Shown in pieces: positions 16,922 to 22,744 of a DNA stretch of 22,744 bases (positions within the stretch are counted from its first letter, which is position 1; each line of letters starts with the position of its first letter). The stretch is from UBA5336 sp039034035 (GTDB lineage: Bacteria > Pseudomonadota > Alphaproteobacteria > Caulobacterales > Hyphomonadaceae). The notes beneath the pieces are model-generated. The model had not been told where the DNA came from. It searched no databases and was given only the letters and a program-made list of their open reading frames with translations. A program made the position numbers and the translations under genes. The stretch is taken from assembly GCA_039034035.1 (NCBI GenBank), contig JBCCBN010000030.1, positions 1 through 22,744 of the forward strand, in the 5' to 3' direction.

Positions 16922-17796
16922 CCCAATGGACACTCGGTATTCTCGGCGGTTCAGGCCTCTATGATATTGTCGGCCTGGAAGACGCTCATGAGGCGGTGAT
17001 CGATACGCCCTGGGGTGCGCCCTCTGCGCCGCTGCTGCGCGGGCGTCTGCATGGCGTGGACCTCGTCTTCCTCCCTCGCCACGGCCAGGGCCACCGGCTG
17101 ACCCCCACCGCTGTGCCATATCGGGCCAATATCGACGCGCTCAAGCGCGCCGGCTGCACTGACGTGCTGTCGTTCTCGGCCTGTGGATCGCTGAAGGAGG
17201 CGTATGCGCCAGGCGATTTCGTCGCGGTGGACCAGTTCATCGACCGCACCTTTGCTCGCGAGAAGAGCTTCTTCGGCCCCGGCATGGTCGCCCATGTCTC
17301 AATGGCCCACCCCGTATGCGAACGCTTGTCCGGCCTCGGCGCTGACGCGGTGCAGGCCCAGGGCGTCACCCTCCACCGCGGCGGCACGTATCTCGCCATG
17401 GAAGGCCCGCAATTCTCATCCCTCGCCGAGAGCCGGCTCTACCGCCAATGGGGCTGCGATGTGATCGGCATGACCAACATGCCCGAAGCCAAGCTGGCCC
17501 GCGAAGCGGAGCTGCCCTACGCGACGCTCGCCATGGTCACCGACTATGATTGCTGGCACGAGGAAGAAGACGCGGTCTCGGTCACCAATGTCCTGGAGAT
17601 CATGCAGCAGAACGCGGCCCATGCCCGCGGCGCGATCATTGCCCTGTGCAAAACCTTGTCCGAACCGGCCCGCACGCCGTCGCCCCAGAACATCGAGACC
17701 TGCCTCGACCATGCCCTGATCACTGCGCCCGATGCGCGAGACCCAGCCCTTCTGGCCAAGCTCGACGCGGTGGCCGGACGCGCACTCGGCAACTGA
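16918..17796 (+). CDS. mtnP: S-methyl-5'-thioadenosine phosphorylase
   Basis: A 292-residue cytoplasmic phosphorylase of the MTAP/PNP family, cleaving methylthioadenosine with phosphate to adenine and methylthioribose-1-phosphate. Landmarks: the phosphate-binding GGSGLYD (10-16), the central SACGSL stretch, AMEGPQFSSLAESRLYR, and the substrate-site block GMTNMPEAKLA around M185, followed by YATLAMVTDYDCWH. The in-frame region upstream reaches 16831, but the ATG at 16918 begins exactly at the family N-terminus and overlaps the HEPN stop codon. The adenine product can be used by apt two genes downstream, so salvage from methylthioadenosine to AMP is encoded together. A nucleoside phosphorylase of inosine or guanosine type is less likely given the residues. 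Confidence 0.94.
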   Translation: MTQWTLGILGGSGLYDIVGLEDAHEAVIDTPWGAPSAPLLRGRLHGVDLVFLPRHGQGHRLTPTAVPYRANIDALKRAGCTDVLSFSACGSLKEAYAPGDFVAVDQFIDRTFAREKSFFGPGMVAHVSMAHPVCERLSGLGADAVQAQGVTLHRGGTYLAMEGPQFSSLAESRLYRQWGCDVIGMTNMPEAKLAREAELPYATLAMVTDYDCWHEEEDAVSVTNVLEIMQQNAAHARGAIIALCKTLSEPARTPSPQNIETCLDHALITAPDARDPALLAKLDAVAGRALGN

Positions 17797-17891
17797 CGCT
17801 GTTGGCCCTCGGGGTTGGGCGGTGACACCGGCCCGATTCGACGCCCGGCAAGCGTTTTGCTAGGACACCCCCGACAACACGGGAGAAGCCC

Positions 17892-18665
17892 ATGTCCAGT
17901 GTAGAGTTTCAGACGCTGGCGCTGGTCGCACTGGTTGCCGCGGCTGTGACGGTTGCCTGGATCATGTATCTGGACCGGGACGAGCGCCAGGAAGTTGCGC
18001 GCAGCGCCCTGGCCGGGGTCGGCCATGAGCTTCGGCTCACCATCCAGCGCTTCATGGCCGAGCTCAGCCCGCTGGCGCGTGGCGAGCAGGCCGCGGCTGG
18101 CGATCTGATGCCGATCCACCATCCGCAGATGGATGCCATCTTCGCCCATGCCATCGCGGCCAACCGCAATGCGCTCTCGGTGTTCGGCGCCACCTATCTG
18201 ACGCTGGAATCGCGTAAGCTCGACCTGAAATCCGCCCTCGCCAAGGGCACGGGCGCCAAGCCGGAGATCGATGCCTCCATCGACACGATCATCGACGCTA
18301 TTGTTACGCTCTATCTCTGGGAGGAGCATGGCGGCGCGCGGCCGGTCGAAGCCGAGCCGACCCGGTCCTGGCTGGTGCGCGACTGGATGAAACGCCACAA
18401 TTTCCGCACCGATGCGTTCCCCAACATGCATCTGCGCGACGAAGTGGTGGACCGGTTGCGCCAGTATGGCATGACGCTGACCCCGGCGCCGCTGACCCAC
18501 ACCGCCCACGAATATTACTCCATGCAGTATGACCGGAAAGCCGATCCGCGGGCCCCGTTCGGCTTTCGCTTCAATCTCAGAAAGCCCAAGCCGGTGACCC
18601 CGCTTCACCCCGAAGACCCGCCGGCGAGCCCGCCCTCCCCGCCGGTTGGCGTCAACACGGCTTGA
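17892..18665 (+). CDS. hypothetical membrane-anchored protein between mtnP and apt
   Basis: A 257-residue protein I do not recognise as a named family. It has one N-terminal TM (about 6-26), then a mostly helical soluble region, then a basic segment (RFNLRKPKP, about 228-236) and a proline-rich tail (PPASPPSPP). Distinct blocks are YLTLESRKLDLKSAL, YLWEEHGG and RSWLVRDWMKRHNFRTDAFPN, which look conserved rather than random. ATG at 17892 follows GGGAGAAGCCC. Topology is probably one TM with the bulk in the cytoplasm or periplasm; charge distribution (DRDER after the TM) favours cytoplasm. Gaps of about 95 bp on each side separate it from mtnP and apt; it reads in the same direction. Function is unknown. 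Confidence 0.8.
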   Translation: MSSVEFQTLALVALVAAAVTVAWIMYLDRDERQEVARSALAGVGHELRLTIQRFMAELSPLARGEQAAAGDLMPIHHPQMDAIFAHAIAANRNALSVFGATYLTLESRKLDLKSALAKGTGAKPEIDASIDTIIDAIVTLYLWEEHGGARPVEAEPTRSWLVRDWMKRHNFRTDAFPNMHLRDEVVDRLRQYGMTLTPAPLTHTAHEYYSMQYDRKADPRAPFGFRFNLRKPKPVTPLHPEDPPASPPSPPVGVNTA

Positions 18666-18761
18666 TCGTGGCGCCCTGATCTGCTGGTTTCCTGTCTTCT
18701 CGACCTCCGACCGTGACGCCAGGGCCGTCGCGGCCTGCCAAGCGAAGAGGGCCAGCGCGTC

Positions 18762-19289
18762 ATGGATCTGAAAGCGCATATCCGCACCATTCCGGACTAT
18801 CCCAAGCCCGGCATCATGTTCCGCGATGTCTCGACCCTGACGGGGCACGCCGGCGCGTTCCAGGCTGCGATCACGCAGATGGCGGATCCCTATCGCGGCC
18901 AGGGCGTGCAGAAGGTTGCCGGCATCGATGCGCGCGGCTTCATCCTGGGTGGCGCGATTGCGTGCGAACTTGGCGCGGGTTTCCTGCCGCTCCGAAAGCC
19001 GGGGAAATTGCCCTATGAGACGCTGTCGGAAACCTATGATCTGGAATACGGATCCGATGCCCTGCACATGCATACCGATGGCACGGGCGTGGGCGAAACC
19101 GTCCTGCTGGTGGATGATCTCATTGCCACTGGCGGCACCGCTGAGGCGGGGGTAAAGCTCCTCCGCCGGGGCGGGGCGAATATTGTCGGTGCGGTGTTCC
19201 TGGTCGACCTGCCAGACCTTGGCGGCGCCAAACGCATCGAGGCGCACGGGGTGCCGGTCACCGCACTGATGGCCTTTGGCGGGCACTAG
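18762..19289 (+). CDS. apt: adenine phosphoribosyltransferase
   Basis: A 175-residue enzyme making AMP from adenine and PRPP. Family landmarks: the N-terminal IPDYPKPGIMFRDVSTL (10-26), DARGFILGGAIA (56-67), RKPGKLP (78-84) and the PRPP-binding loop VLLVDDLIATGGTA (114-127). Length is normal. ATG 18762 has GAAGAGG about 12 nt upstream. It is separated from the hypothetical gene by 96 bp. With mtnP upstream it completes salvage of the adenine released from methylthioadenosine. No intrinsic terminator with a T-run was found after it; a hairpin at 19350-19369 is the nearest structure. Synteny with the petABC-mtnP region ends here. Confidence 0.95.
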   Translation: MDLKAHIRTIPDYPKPGIMFRDVSTLTGHAGAFQAAITQMADPYRGQGVQKVAGIDARGFILGGAIACELGAGFLPLRKPGKLPYETLSETYDLEYGSDALHMHTDGTGVGETVLLVDDLIATGGTAEAGVKLLRRGGANIVGAVFLVDLPDLGGAKRIEAHGVPVTALMAFGGH

Positions 19290-19349
19290 GACCCAAACCC
19301 GATCCGGCAGCTAGTCGCCGGAAGCCGCCGGTTGTGGCCCCGAGCTAAT

Positions 19350-19369
19350 ATGCCTCCTTTCGGCGGCAT
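19350..19369. other. imperfect hairpin downstream of apt
   Basis: ATGCCTCC-TTTC-GGCGGCAT, 8-bp arms with one mismatch, in the 226-bp gap between apt and the convergent small membrane protein gene. It is not followed by a T-run. It could aid Rho-dependent termination or be chance in GC-rich DNA. Nothing else convincing was seen in 19290-19515. Confidence 0.3.
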
Positions 19370-19515
19370 AGCAGCCGTTAAACCGCAACGGTCTGAGAGA
19401 CTGCAATTCGCCGGAAGCGGTCTTTCGGTTCGCGAATGCGATTGGCCGCAATTGTCTCTACAAAAGACGTAAGGATACGTACGCTTGCGATGGGAACGAT
19501 TGCTCGCTCTCGTCA

Positions 19516-19947
19516 TCAAGTTTGTCCGCCCCTCTCATTTGGAGGCGGTTTGTCGCTTATTCGCTTTCTTAGCTCGGTGCGCCACTTTCGAGCACTCACC
19601 TGCTGCTCCTTCAGCACGATGACGAGGACGTAGGTAACGATCGCCGCTCCGATGAGCGCTGCGCCGACTTCGAAGACGACATCGACCAAGAATGCCTCAA
19701 GGGCGGGGTGAACCGCGGCAAGCCAATCGAAATGTGTGAGGGCCCTGGACAGGCCGACGAGGCCAATACCGATCAGAAAACCAACGAACAGGAAGGCGCG
19801 GTGCAGATGGATCGGCGCACTGACATCCTCGATCTGGTCCGGGTGCTCCCGGAAATACGCGACATCCTCCTCGCTCACCTCTCGGGACGCCCTAAAGAGC
19901 AGCCCCCAAAGCAAGGTTCCACTCTCCTGCCGGACCTGTTTGCGCAT
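19516..19947 (-). CDS. small two-TM membrane protein, hypothetical
   Basis: A 143-residue protein with two TM segments (about 50-70 and 86-112). The N-terminal region is hydrophilic (VSEEDVAYFREHPDQIEDV) and the C-terminal tail strongly basic (KWRTELRKRISDK), suggesting a cytoplasmic tail. I do not recognise a named family. The frame is open up to 20061, but ATG 19945-19947 is preferred: on the minus strand it is preceded by GAGGAG and AGGA at suitable distances, while the extra N-terminus (PRSWARRPAPQ) looks like translated non-coding DNA. It converges with apt and is divergent from the TetR gene, sharing an upstream region of about 140 bp. Base composition is somewhat less GC-rich than the housekeeping part. 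Confidence 0.65.
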   Translation of the reverse strand: MRKQVRQESGTLLWGLLFRASREVSEEDVAYFREHPDQIEDVSAPIHLHRAFLFVGFLIGIGLVGLSRALTHFDWLAAVHPALEAFLVDVVFEVGAALIGAAIVTYVLVIVLKEQQVSARKWRTELRKRISDKPPPNERGGQT

Positions 19948-20055
19948 CGACGTCCTGCTCCTCGTCGGGTGACGGTCTAATCCCCGCAGACGAACCTGAA
20001 GCGATTGGGGCGCAGGTCTCCTGGCCCAAGAGCGCGGTTCCGAACCTGATTCTCG

Positions 20056-20067
20056 TGACATTTGTCA
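20056..20067. promoter_or_regulatory. candidate TetR operator
   Basis: Perfect inverted repeat TGACA-TT-TGTCA, 23 bp before the annotated start of the TetR gene and in the divergent intergenic region. TTGTCA (20062-20067) could also serve as a -35 element, so binding would block transcription. It fits autoregulation by the neighbouring regulator, but no binding evidence exists. Confidence 0.4.
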
Positions 20068-20089
20068 TGTATCGCGTTATGCATCAACT

Positions 20090-20716
20090 ATGGTGTTGGA
20101 CCGAGTGATAGATCGCGGCGTGAACGCAAAGGGCGCGCGGAGCCGTGAGCAGCTTCTCGAAGCAGCCTTGCGCGTCATCGCTACAGCGGGGGCTCAGGCC
20201 GTCACCTATCGGCGCGTGGCCGATGAAGCCGGACTGACACGCGGCGCGGTCACCCACCATTTCGCCTCTCGCGAAGACATTATCCTGCAAGCATTTCGGC
20301 ATTACATAGGCACTGTGGATGGCCAGCTCAGCGAGATATCAGCGAGCGTTCGGGATAAGGGGATCAATGGTGTCATCGAGGGGCTCGTGCGCTATCACGC
20401 GCGTGAATTCCTGGACCCCTCCCGTGTGCTGGCCGAATACGAACTCATTCTATTCGCCGCACGCAATGAAGAAATTGGACGCGCAGTGCGCGCTTGGGAA
20501 GACGCTTTGATTGCCCGTCTTGAAGCGCGCCTGGAAGCGGCTGGCGCGGCCCAGCCGCGACAGTCTGCACACCTCATGCTCGCTGTCTTCCGGGCGTTCG
20601 AACTGGAGAGCCTGACCCGGCGCAATGCAGATCCGGAGGATTTGCGTCGCCGACTGCGCGCGCTCGTCCACGTCAAACCGGACGACCGGAAACAAAACCT
20701 ATCGGAGGAAGTCTAA
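20090..20716 (+). CDS. TetR/AcrR family transcriptional regulator
   Basis: A 208-residue one-component regulator. The N-terminal helix-turn-helix domain spans about 15-62: SREQLLEAALRVIATAG, then TYRRVADEAGLTRGAVTHHFASREDIILQAF in order, a standard TetR_N pattern. The C-terminal ligand-binding region is helical and not diagnostic. The start is uncertain: ATG 20090 has no Shine-Dalgarno sequence and lies close to a possible promoter, while GTG at 20105 or 20120 would also keep the domain. Its stop is 2 bp before the amine oxidase ATG, and the oxidase ribosome binding site lies inside its 3' end. It very probably controls this amine oxidase operon and itself. The ligand may be an amine or the derived aldehyde; that is inference. 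Confidence 0.9.
   Translation: MVLDRVIDRGVNAKGARSREQLLEAALRVIATAGAQAVTYRRVADEAGLTRGAVTHHFASREDIILQAFRHYIGTVDGQLSEISASVRDKGINGVIEGLVRYHAREFLDPSRVLAEYELILFAARNEEIGRAVRAWEDALIARLEARLEAAGAAQPRQSAHLMLAVFRAFELESLTRRNADPEDLRRRLRALVHVKPDDRKQNLSEEV
20704..20709 (+). promoter_or_regulatory. Shine-Dalgarno of the amine oxidase gene
   Basis: GGAGGA, 9 nt before ATG 20719 and within the last codons of the TetR gene. A strong site that fixes the oxidase start and shows the two genes form an operon. Confidence 0.75.
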
Positions 20717-20718
20717 GC

Positions 20719-22744
20719 ATGACGACGAGACCAGGCCGCCACCCGCTGGACCCATGCACCGCCGACGAATTGGCTCAAGCCGTATCGATTGTTCGGCAAG
20801 AGGCCCTGCTCAGCGAGCGGAGCTTTTTCTCCTGTGGCATGCGCGTGGAACCCGACAAGGCGGTCGTGCTCGGCTTCAAACCGGGTGCGCCCGTGGAGCG
20901 ACGCATCCAACTGATCGGGCATGATCGCGACAAGGGCCAGAGCTTCGAAGCGACCGTGGCGATCACAGACAATTCTCTGGAGGCGTTCCATTGGGTGGAG
21001 GACGGCCAAGCGCCCCTGAACGGAGAAGACGCTCTTGCGCTCTACAGCGCGCTGGCAGACCATCCCGATTGGCTGGCCGCATTGGAGAAGCGCGGCATTA
21101 TTGACACGTCCCTCGTGCACATTGAGCCCTGGCTCGCCGGGGTGCGACCGCCGGAAATGCCCGAGGGCCGCGTGCTACGGGCCGTTGCGTTCCTCCACAC
21201 CCATCCCGATGACAACCATTATGCGCGCCCGATCGGCGGCCTCGTCGCAATTGTCGATGTTGATAGCGGTAAGGTGATTGTCCAGGATCACGGGGTTACG
21301 CCGATCCCCGATACGCCGGCGGACTATGCCGCGCGCTTTGTCGAGACCATGCGCGAGGACCTGAAGCCGCTCGACATTACCCAACCGGACGGACCGAGCT
21401 TCGAGGTCGAAGGCCACGTCATCAAGTGGCAGAAGTGGCATATCCGCATTTCCGTGCATCCGATCGAAGGGCTCGTGCTCCATGATGTGCGCTACAGTGA
21501 TGACGGTCGCGACCGGTCCATTCTTTATCGCGCGTCGCTGTCGGAAATGGTTGTGCCCTATGGTGACGCAAACCCCATCCAGTACTGGAAGCATGCCTTC
21601 GACGCCGGCGAAACCGCCCTCGGCCAGATGGGCAACTCCCTGAAACTCGGATGCGACTGCCTCGGTGAAATCTACTATTTCGACGCGGTCATGCTGGCCT
21701 CGGATGGCAATCCGTACACGCTCGAAAATGCCGTCTGCCTGCACGAGGAAGACTTCGGCATCCTTTGGAAGCATACCAATGTCTTCCGCCCGGACTTGCC
21801 GCCGGAGGTACGCCGCTCGCGCCGTCTCGTTGTTTCCATGATCCACACGATCGGAAACTATGAATACGGCTTCTTCTGGTACTTCTACCAGGACGGCAAC
21901 ATCCAGCTTGAAGTGAAGCTCACCGGGATCATCGCGGTCTCAATCGCAGAAAACGGCGAGGGCGCGGGTAGCGCGCCACTCATCGGGCCTGGGCTCACAT
22001 CGCCGATACACCAGCACATGTTCTGCTTCCGACTGGACTTCAATCTCGATGGCCAGGACAACACGGTGGTTGAGACCGACGTGGTCCCGATCGCCAACGA
22101 TCCCCATCCCTACGGCGCCGGCTTCGAAGCGACCCGGCGCGTGCTGACACGCGAGGCGGACGCCCGTCGCGACATCCATCCCGCAGCCAGCCGCAACTGG
22201 CGGATCGAGAATCCGAATGTGAAGAACGGCCTCGGCAAGCCCGTCGCCTACAAATTGCTCCCGCAATCCTCGCCCACCCTGTTACCCACCGAAGACACGG
22301 TATCGGGTAAACGCGGCGGCTTCGGACGGCACAATCTTTGGGTCACACCCTACGAAAAGTCGGAGCACTATGCTGGCGCAGGTCCGTTCACCAACCTCCA
22401 TCCCGGCGGGGTTGGGCTGACTGCCTATGCCGCCAAGAATCGTCCGGTCGAGAACACCGACATCGTCGTCTGGCACACCTTCGGCGTCACCCACGTGCCC
22501 CGACCCGAAGACTGGCCGGTCATGCCGGTCGGTGTTCGACGCAAGGCTCTGGATCTTCGCATTCAGATCGTCATTGGTGTAGCGCGTCGCATTCCACGAG
22601 CCGTATTTCTCGCCACGACCATGCACGAGGAAGTTGAAGATATACTCCGAGTCGTAGGTCGGTACGCCCCAGCCCAGCATGTAGAAATCCGTCTCCAGAT
22701 TGCTGAGCAGCGGGAAGTGCTGCGCCTTGGGCTTGGCGTCGAGG
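20719..22744 (+). CDS. copper-containing primary-amine oxidase, 3' end replaced (chimeric)
   Basis: Oxidises primary amines to aldehydes with release of ammonia and H2O2, using Cu(II) and topaquinone. All catalytic parts are visible: base D295 in AFDAGETALGQ; the topaquinone-forming tyrosine Y381 in TIGNYEYG (matches TxxNY[D/E]); and copper ligands H431 and H433 in HQHMF and H592 in GVTHVPRPEDWP. Homology runs uninterrupted for 604 codons up to WPVMPV at about 22530. The roughly 40 usual C-terminal residues (the DxxGFxLxPxGFFDRNP region) are missing. From there the frame stays open to the window end, but the DNA is the antisense of an ABC transporter binding-protein gene, so those 71 codons are not amine oxidase. 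The start has a strong GGAGGA site; the TetR gene lies 2 bp upstream. Whether this is a real deletion or an assembly chimera cannot be told here. Confidence 0.88.
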   Translation, partial: MTTRPGRHPLDPCTADELAQAVSIVRQEALLSERSFFSCGMRVEPDKAVVLGFKPGAPVERRIQLIGHDRDKGQSFEATVAITDNSLEAFHWVEDGQAPLNGEDALALYSALADHPDWLAALEKRGIIDTSLVHIEPWLAGVRPPEMPEGRVLRAVAFLHTHPDDNHYARPIGGLVAIVDVDSGKVIVQDHGVTPIPDTPADYAARFVETMREDLKPLDITQPDGPSFEVEGHVIKWQKWHIRISVHPIEGLVLHDVRYSDDGRDRSILYRASLSEMVVPYGDANPIQYWKHAFDAGETALGQMGNSLKLGCDCLGEIYYFDAVMLASDGNPYTLENAVCLHEEDFGILWKHTNVFRPDLPPEVRRSRRLVVSMIHTIGNYEYGFFWYFYQDGNIQLEVKLTGIIAVSIAENGEGAGSAPLIGPGLTSPIHQHMFCFRLDFNLDGQDNTVVETDVVPIANDPHPYGAGFEATRRVLTREADARRDIHPAASRNWRIENPNVKNGLGKPVAYKLLPQSSPTLLPTEDTVSGKRGGFGRHNLWVTPYEKSEHYAGAGPFTNLHPGGVGLTAYAAKNRPVENTDIVVWHTFGVTHVPRPEDWPVMPVGVRRKALDLRIQIVIGVARRIPRAVFLATTMHEEVEDILRVVGRYAPAQHVEIRLQIAEQREVLRLGLGVE
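22531..22744 (-). pseudogene. fragment of a peptide-type ABC transporter substrate-binding protein
   Basis: Minus-strand translation from the window edge gives LDAKPKAQHFPLLSNLETDF, then YMLGWGVPTYDSEYIF and, after HGRGEKYGSWNATRYTNDD, LNAKIQSLASNTD. This is a clear match to the late part of family 5 (OppA/DppA-type) periplasmic solute-binding proteins. The gene enters from beyond 22744, so its N-terminal part is outside the window. Homology stops at about 22531, where the strand becomes the antisense of the amine oxidase gene; read-through would add a foreign tail up to a stop at 22282. Perhaps 70-80 C-terminal residues are missing by comparison with the family. It is either a broken gene or one side of an artificial junction. 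In an intact locus it might import a peptide or amine for the oxidase, which is conjecture. Confidence 0.75.

Noticed and set aside
17544..19286. Long minus-strand open frame opposite mtnP, the hypothetical gene and apt
   Set aside because: It spans three plus-strand genes and two intergenic gaps, and its translation matches no family. It is a GC-driven shadow frame.
22282..22530. Minus-strand continuation of the binding-protein frame
   Set aside because: After the junction it is the exact antisense of the amine oxidase gene and has no binding-protein similarity, so it was not annotated as coding.

Overview
The window is a GC-rich stretch of an alphaproteobacterial chromosome. I infer a member of the Hyphomonadales/Caulobacterales (Maricaulis/Oceanicaulis-like). 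This rests on gene content and order: a MoxR/DUF58/BatA-DUF4159 block, DUF1285-CoA pyrophosphatase-DUF6111-cca, hemF, and petABC followed by mtnP and apt. No rRNA, tRNA, CRISPR array or transposase was seen.

Layout. (1) 63-1184: a GNAT acetyltransferase (+) and a small P-loop kinase-like protein (-) converge with abutting stop codons. (2) 1255-8153, all on the minus strand and read right to left: moxR, a DUF58 protein, a large BatA/DUF4159 membrane protein and a VWA/GATase-like membrane protein, a typical MoxR-type envelope or chaperone module. An intergenic palindromic element lies between moxR and the DUF58 gene. (3) 8278-11293, plus strand: DUF1285, NUDIX CoA pyrophosphatase, DUF6111 and CCA-adding enzyme. 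(4) 11326-11942: an AbrB-type antitoxin and Doc-type toxin pair of visibly lower GC. (5) 12027-12917, minus strand: hemF. (6) 13185-16140: petA-petB-petC, the cytochrome bc1 complex, ended by a strong terminator. (7) 16257-16921: a MNT-HEPN (MntA/HepT-type) toxin-antitoxin pair whose last codon overlaps the start of mtnP. (8) 16918-19289: mtnP, a membrane-anchored hypothetical protein and apt, i.e. methylthioadenosine/adenine salvage. (9) 19516-22744: an accessory-looking region with a small two-TM protein, a TetR regulator and a copper amine oxidase gene. The amine oxidase homology stops abruptly near 22530, where an oppositely oriented fragment of a peptide-type ABC transporter substrate-binding protein begins.

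How the genes work together. petABC passes electrons from ubiquinol to cytochrome c, and hemF supplies haem precursor. mtnP releases adenine from methylthioadenosine and apt turns adenine into AMP. The two toxin-antitoxin modules are wedged between housekeeping blocks. The TetR-amine oxidase pair looks like a regulated amine-catabolism unit.

The most notable points are the chimeric amine oxidase/ABC-binding-protein junction at the right end, the MNT-HEPN pair translationally joined to mtnP, a long extra segment near the C-terminus of cytochrome b, and repeat structures that may be operators in front of the AbrB/Doc pair and the TetR gene.
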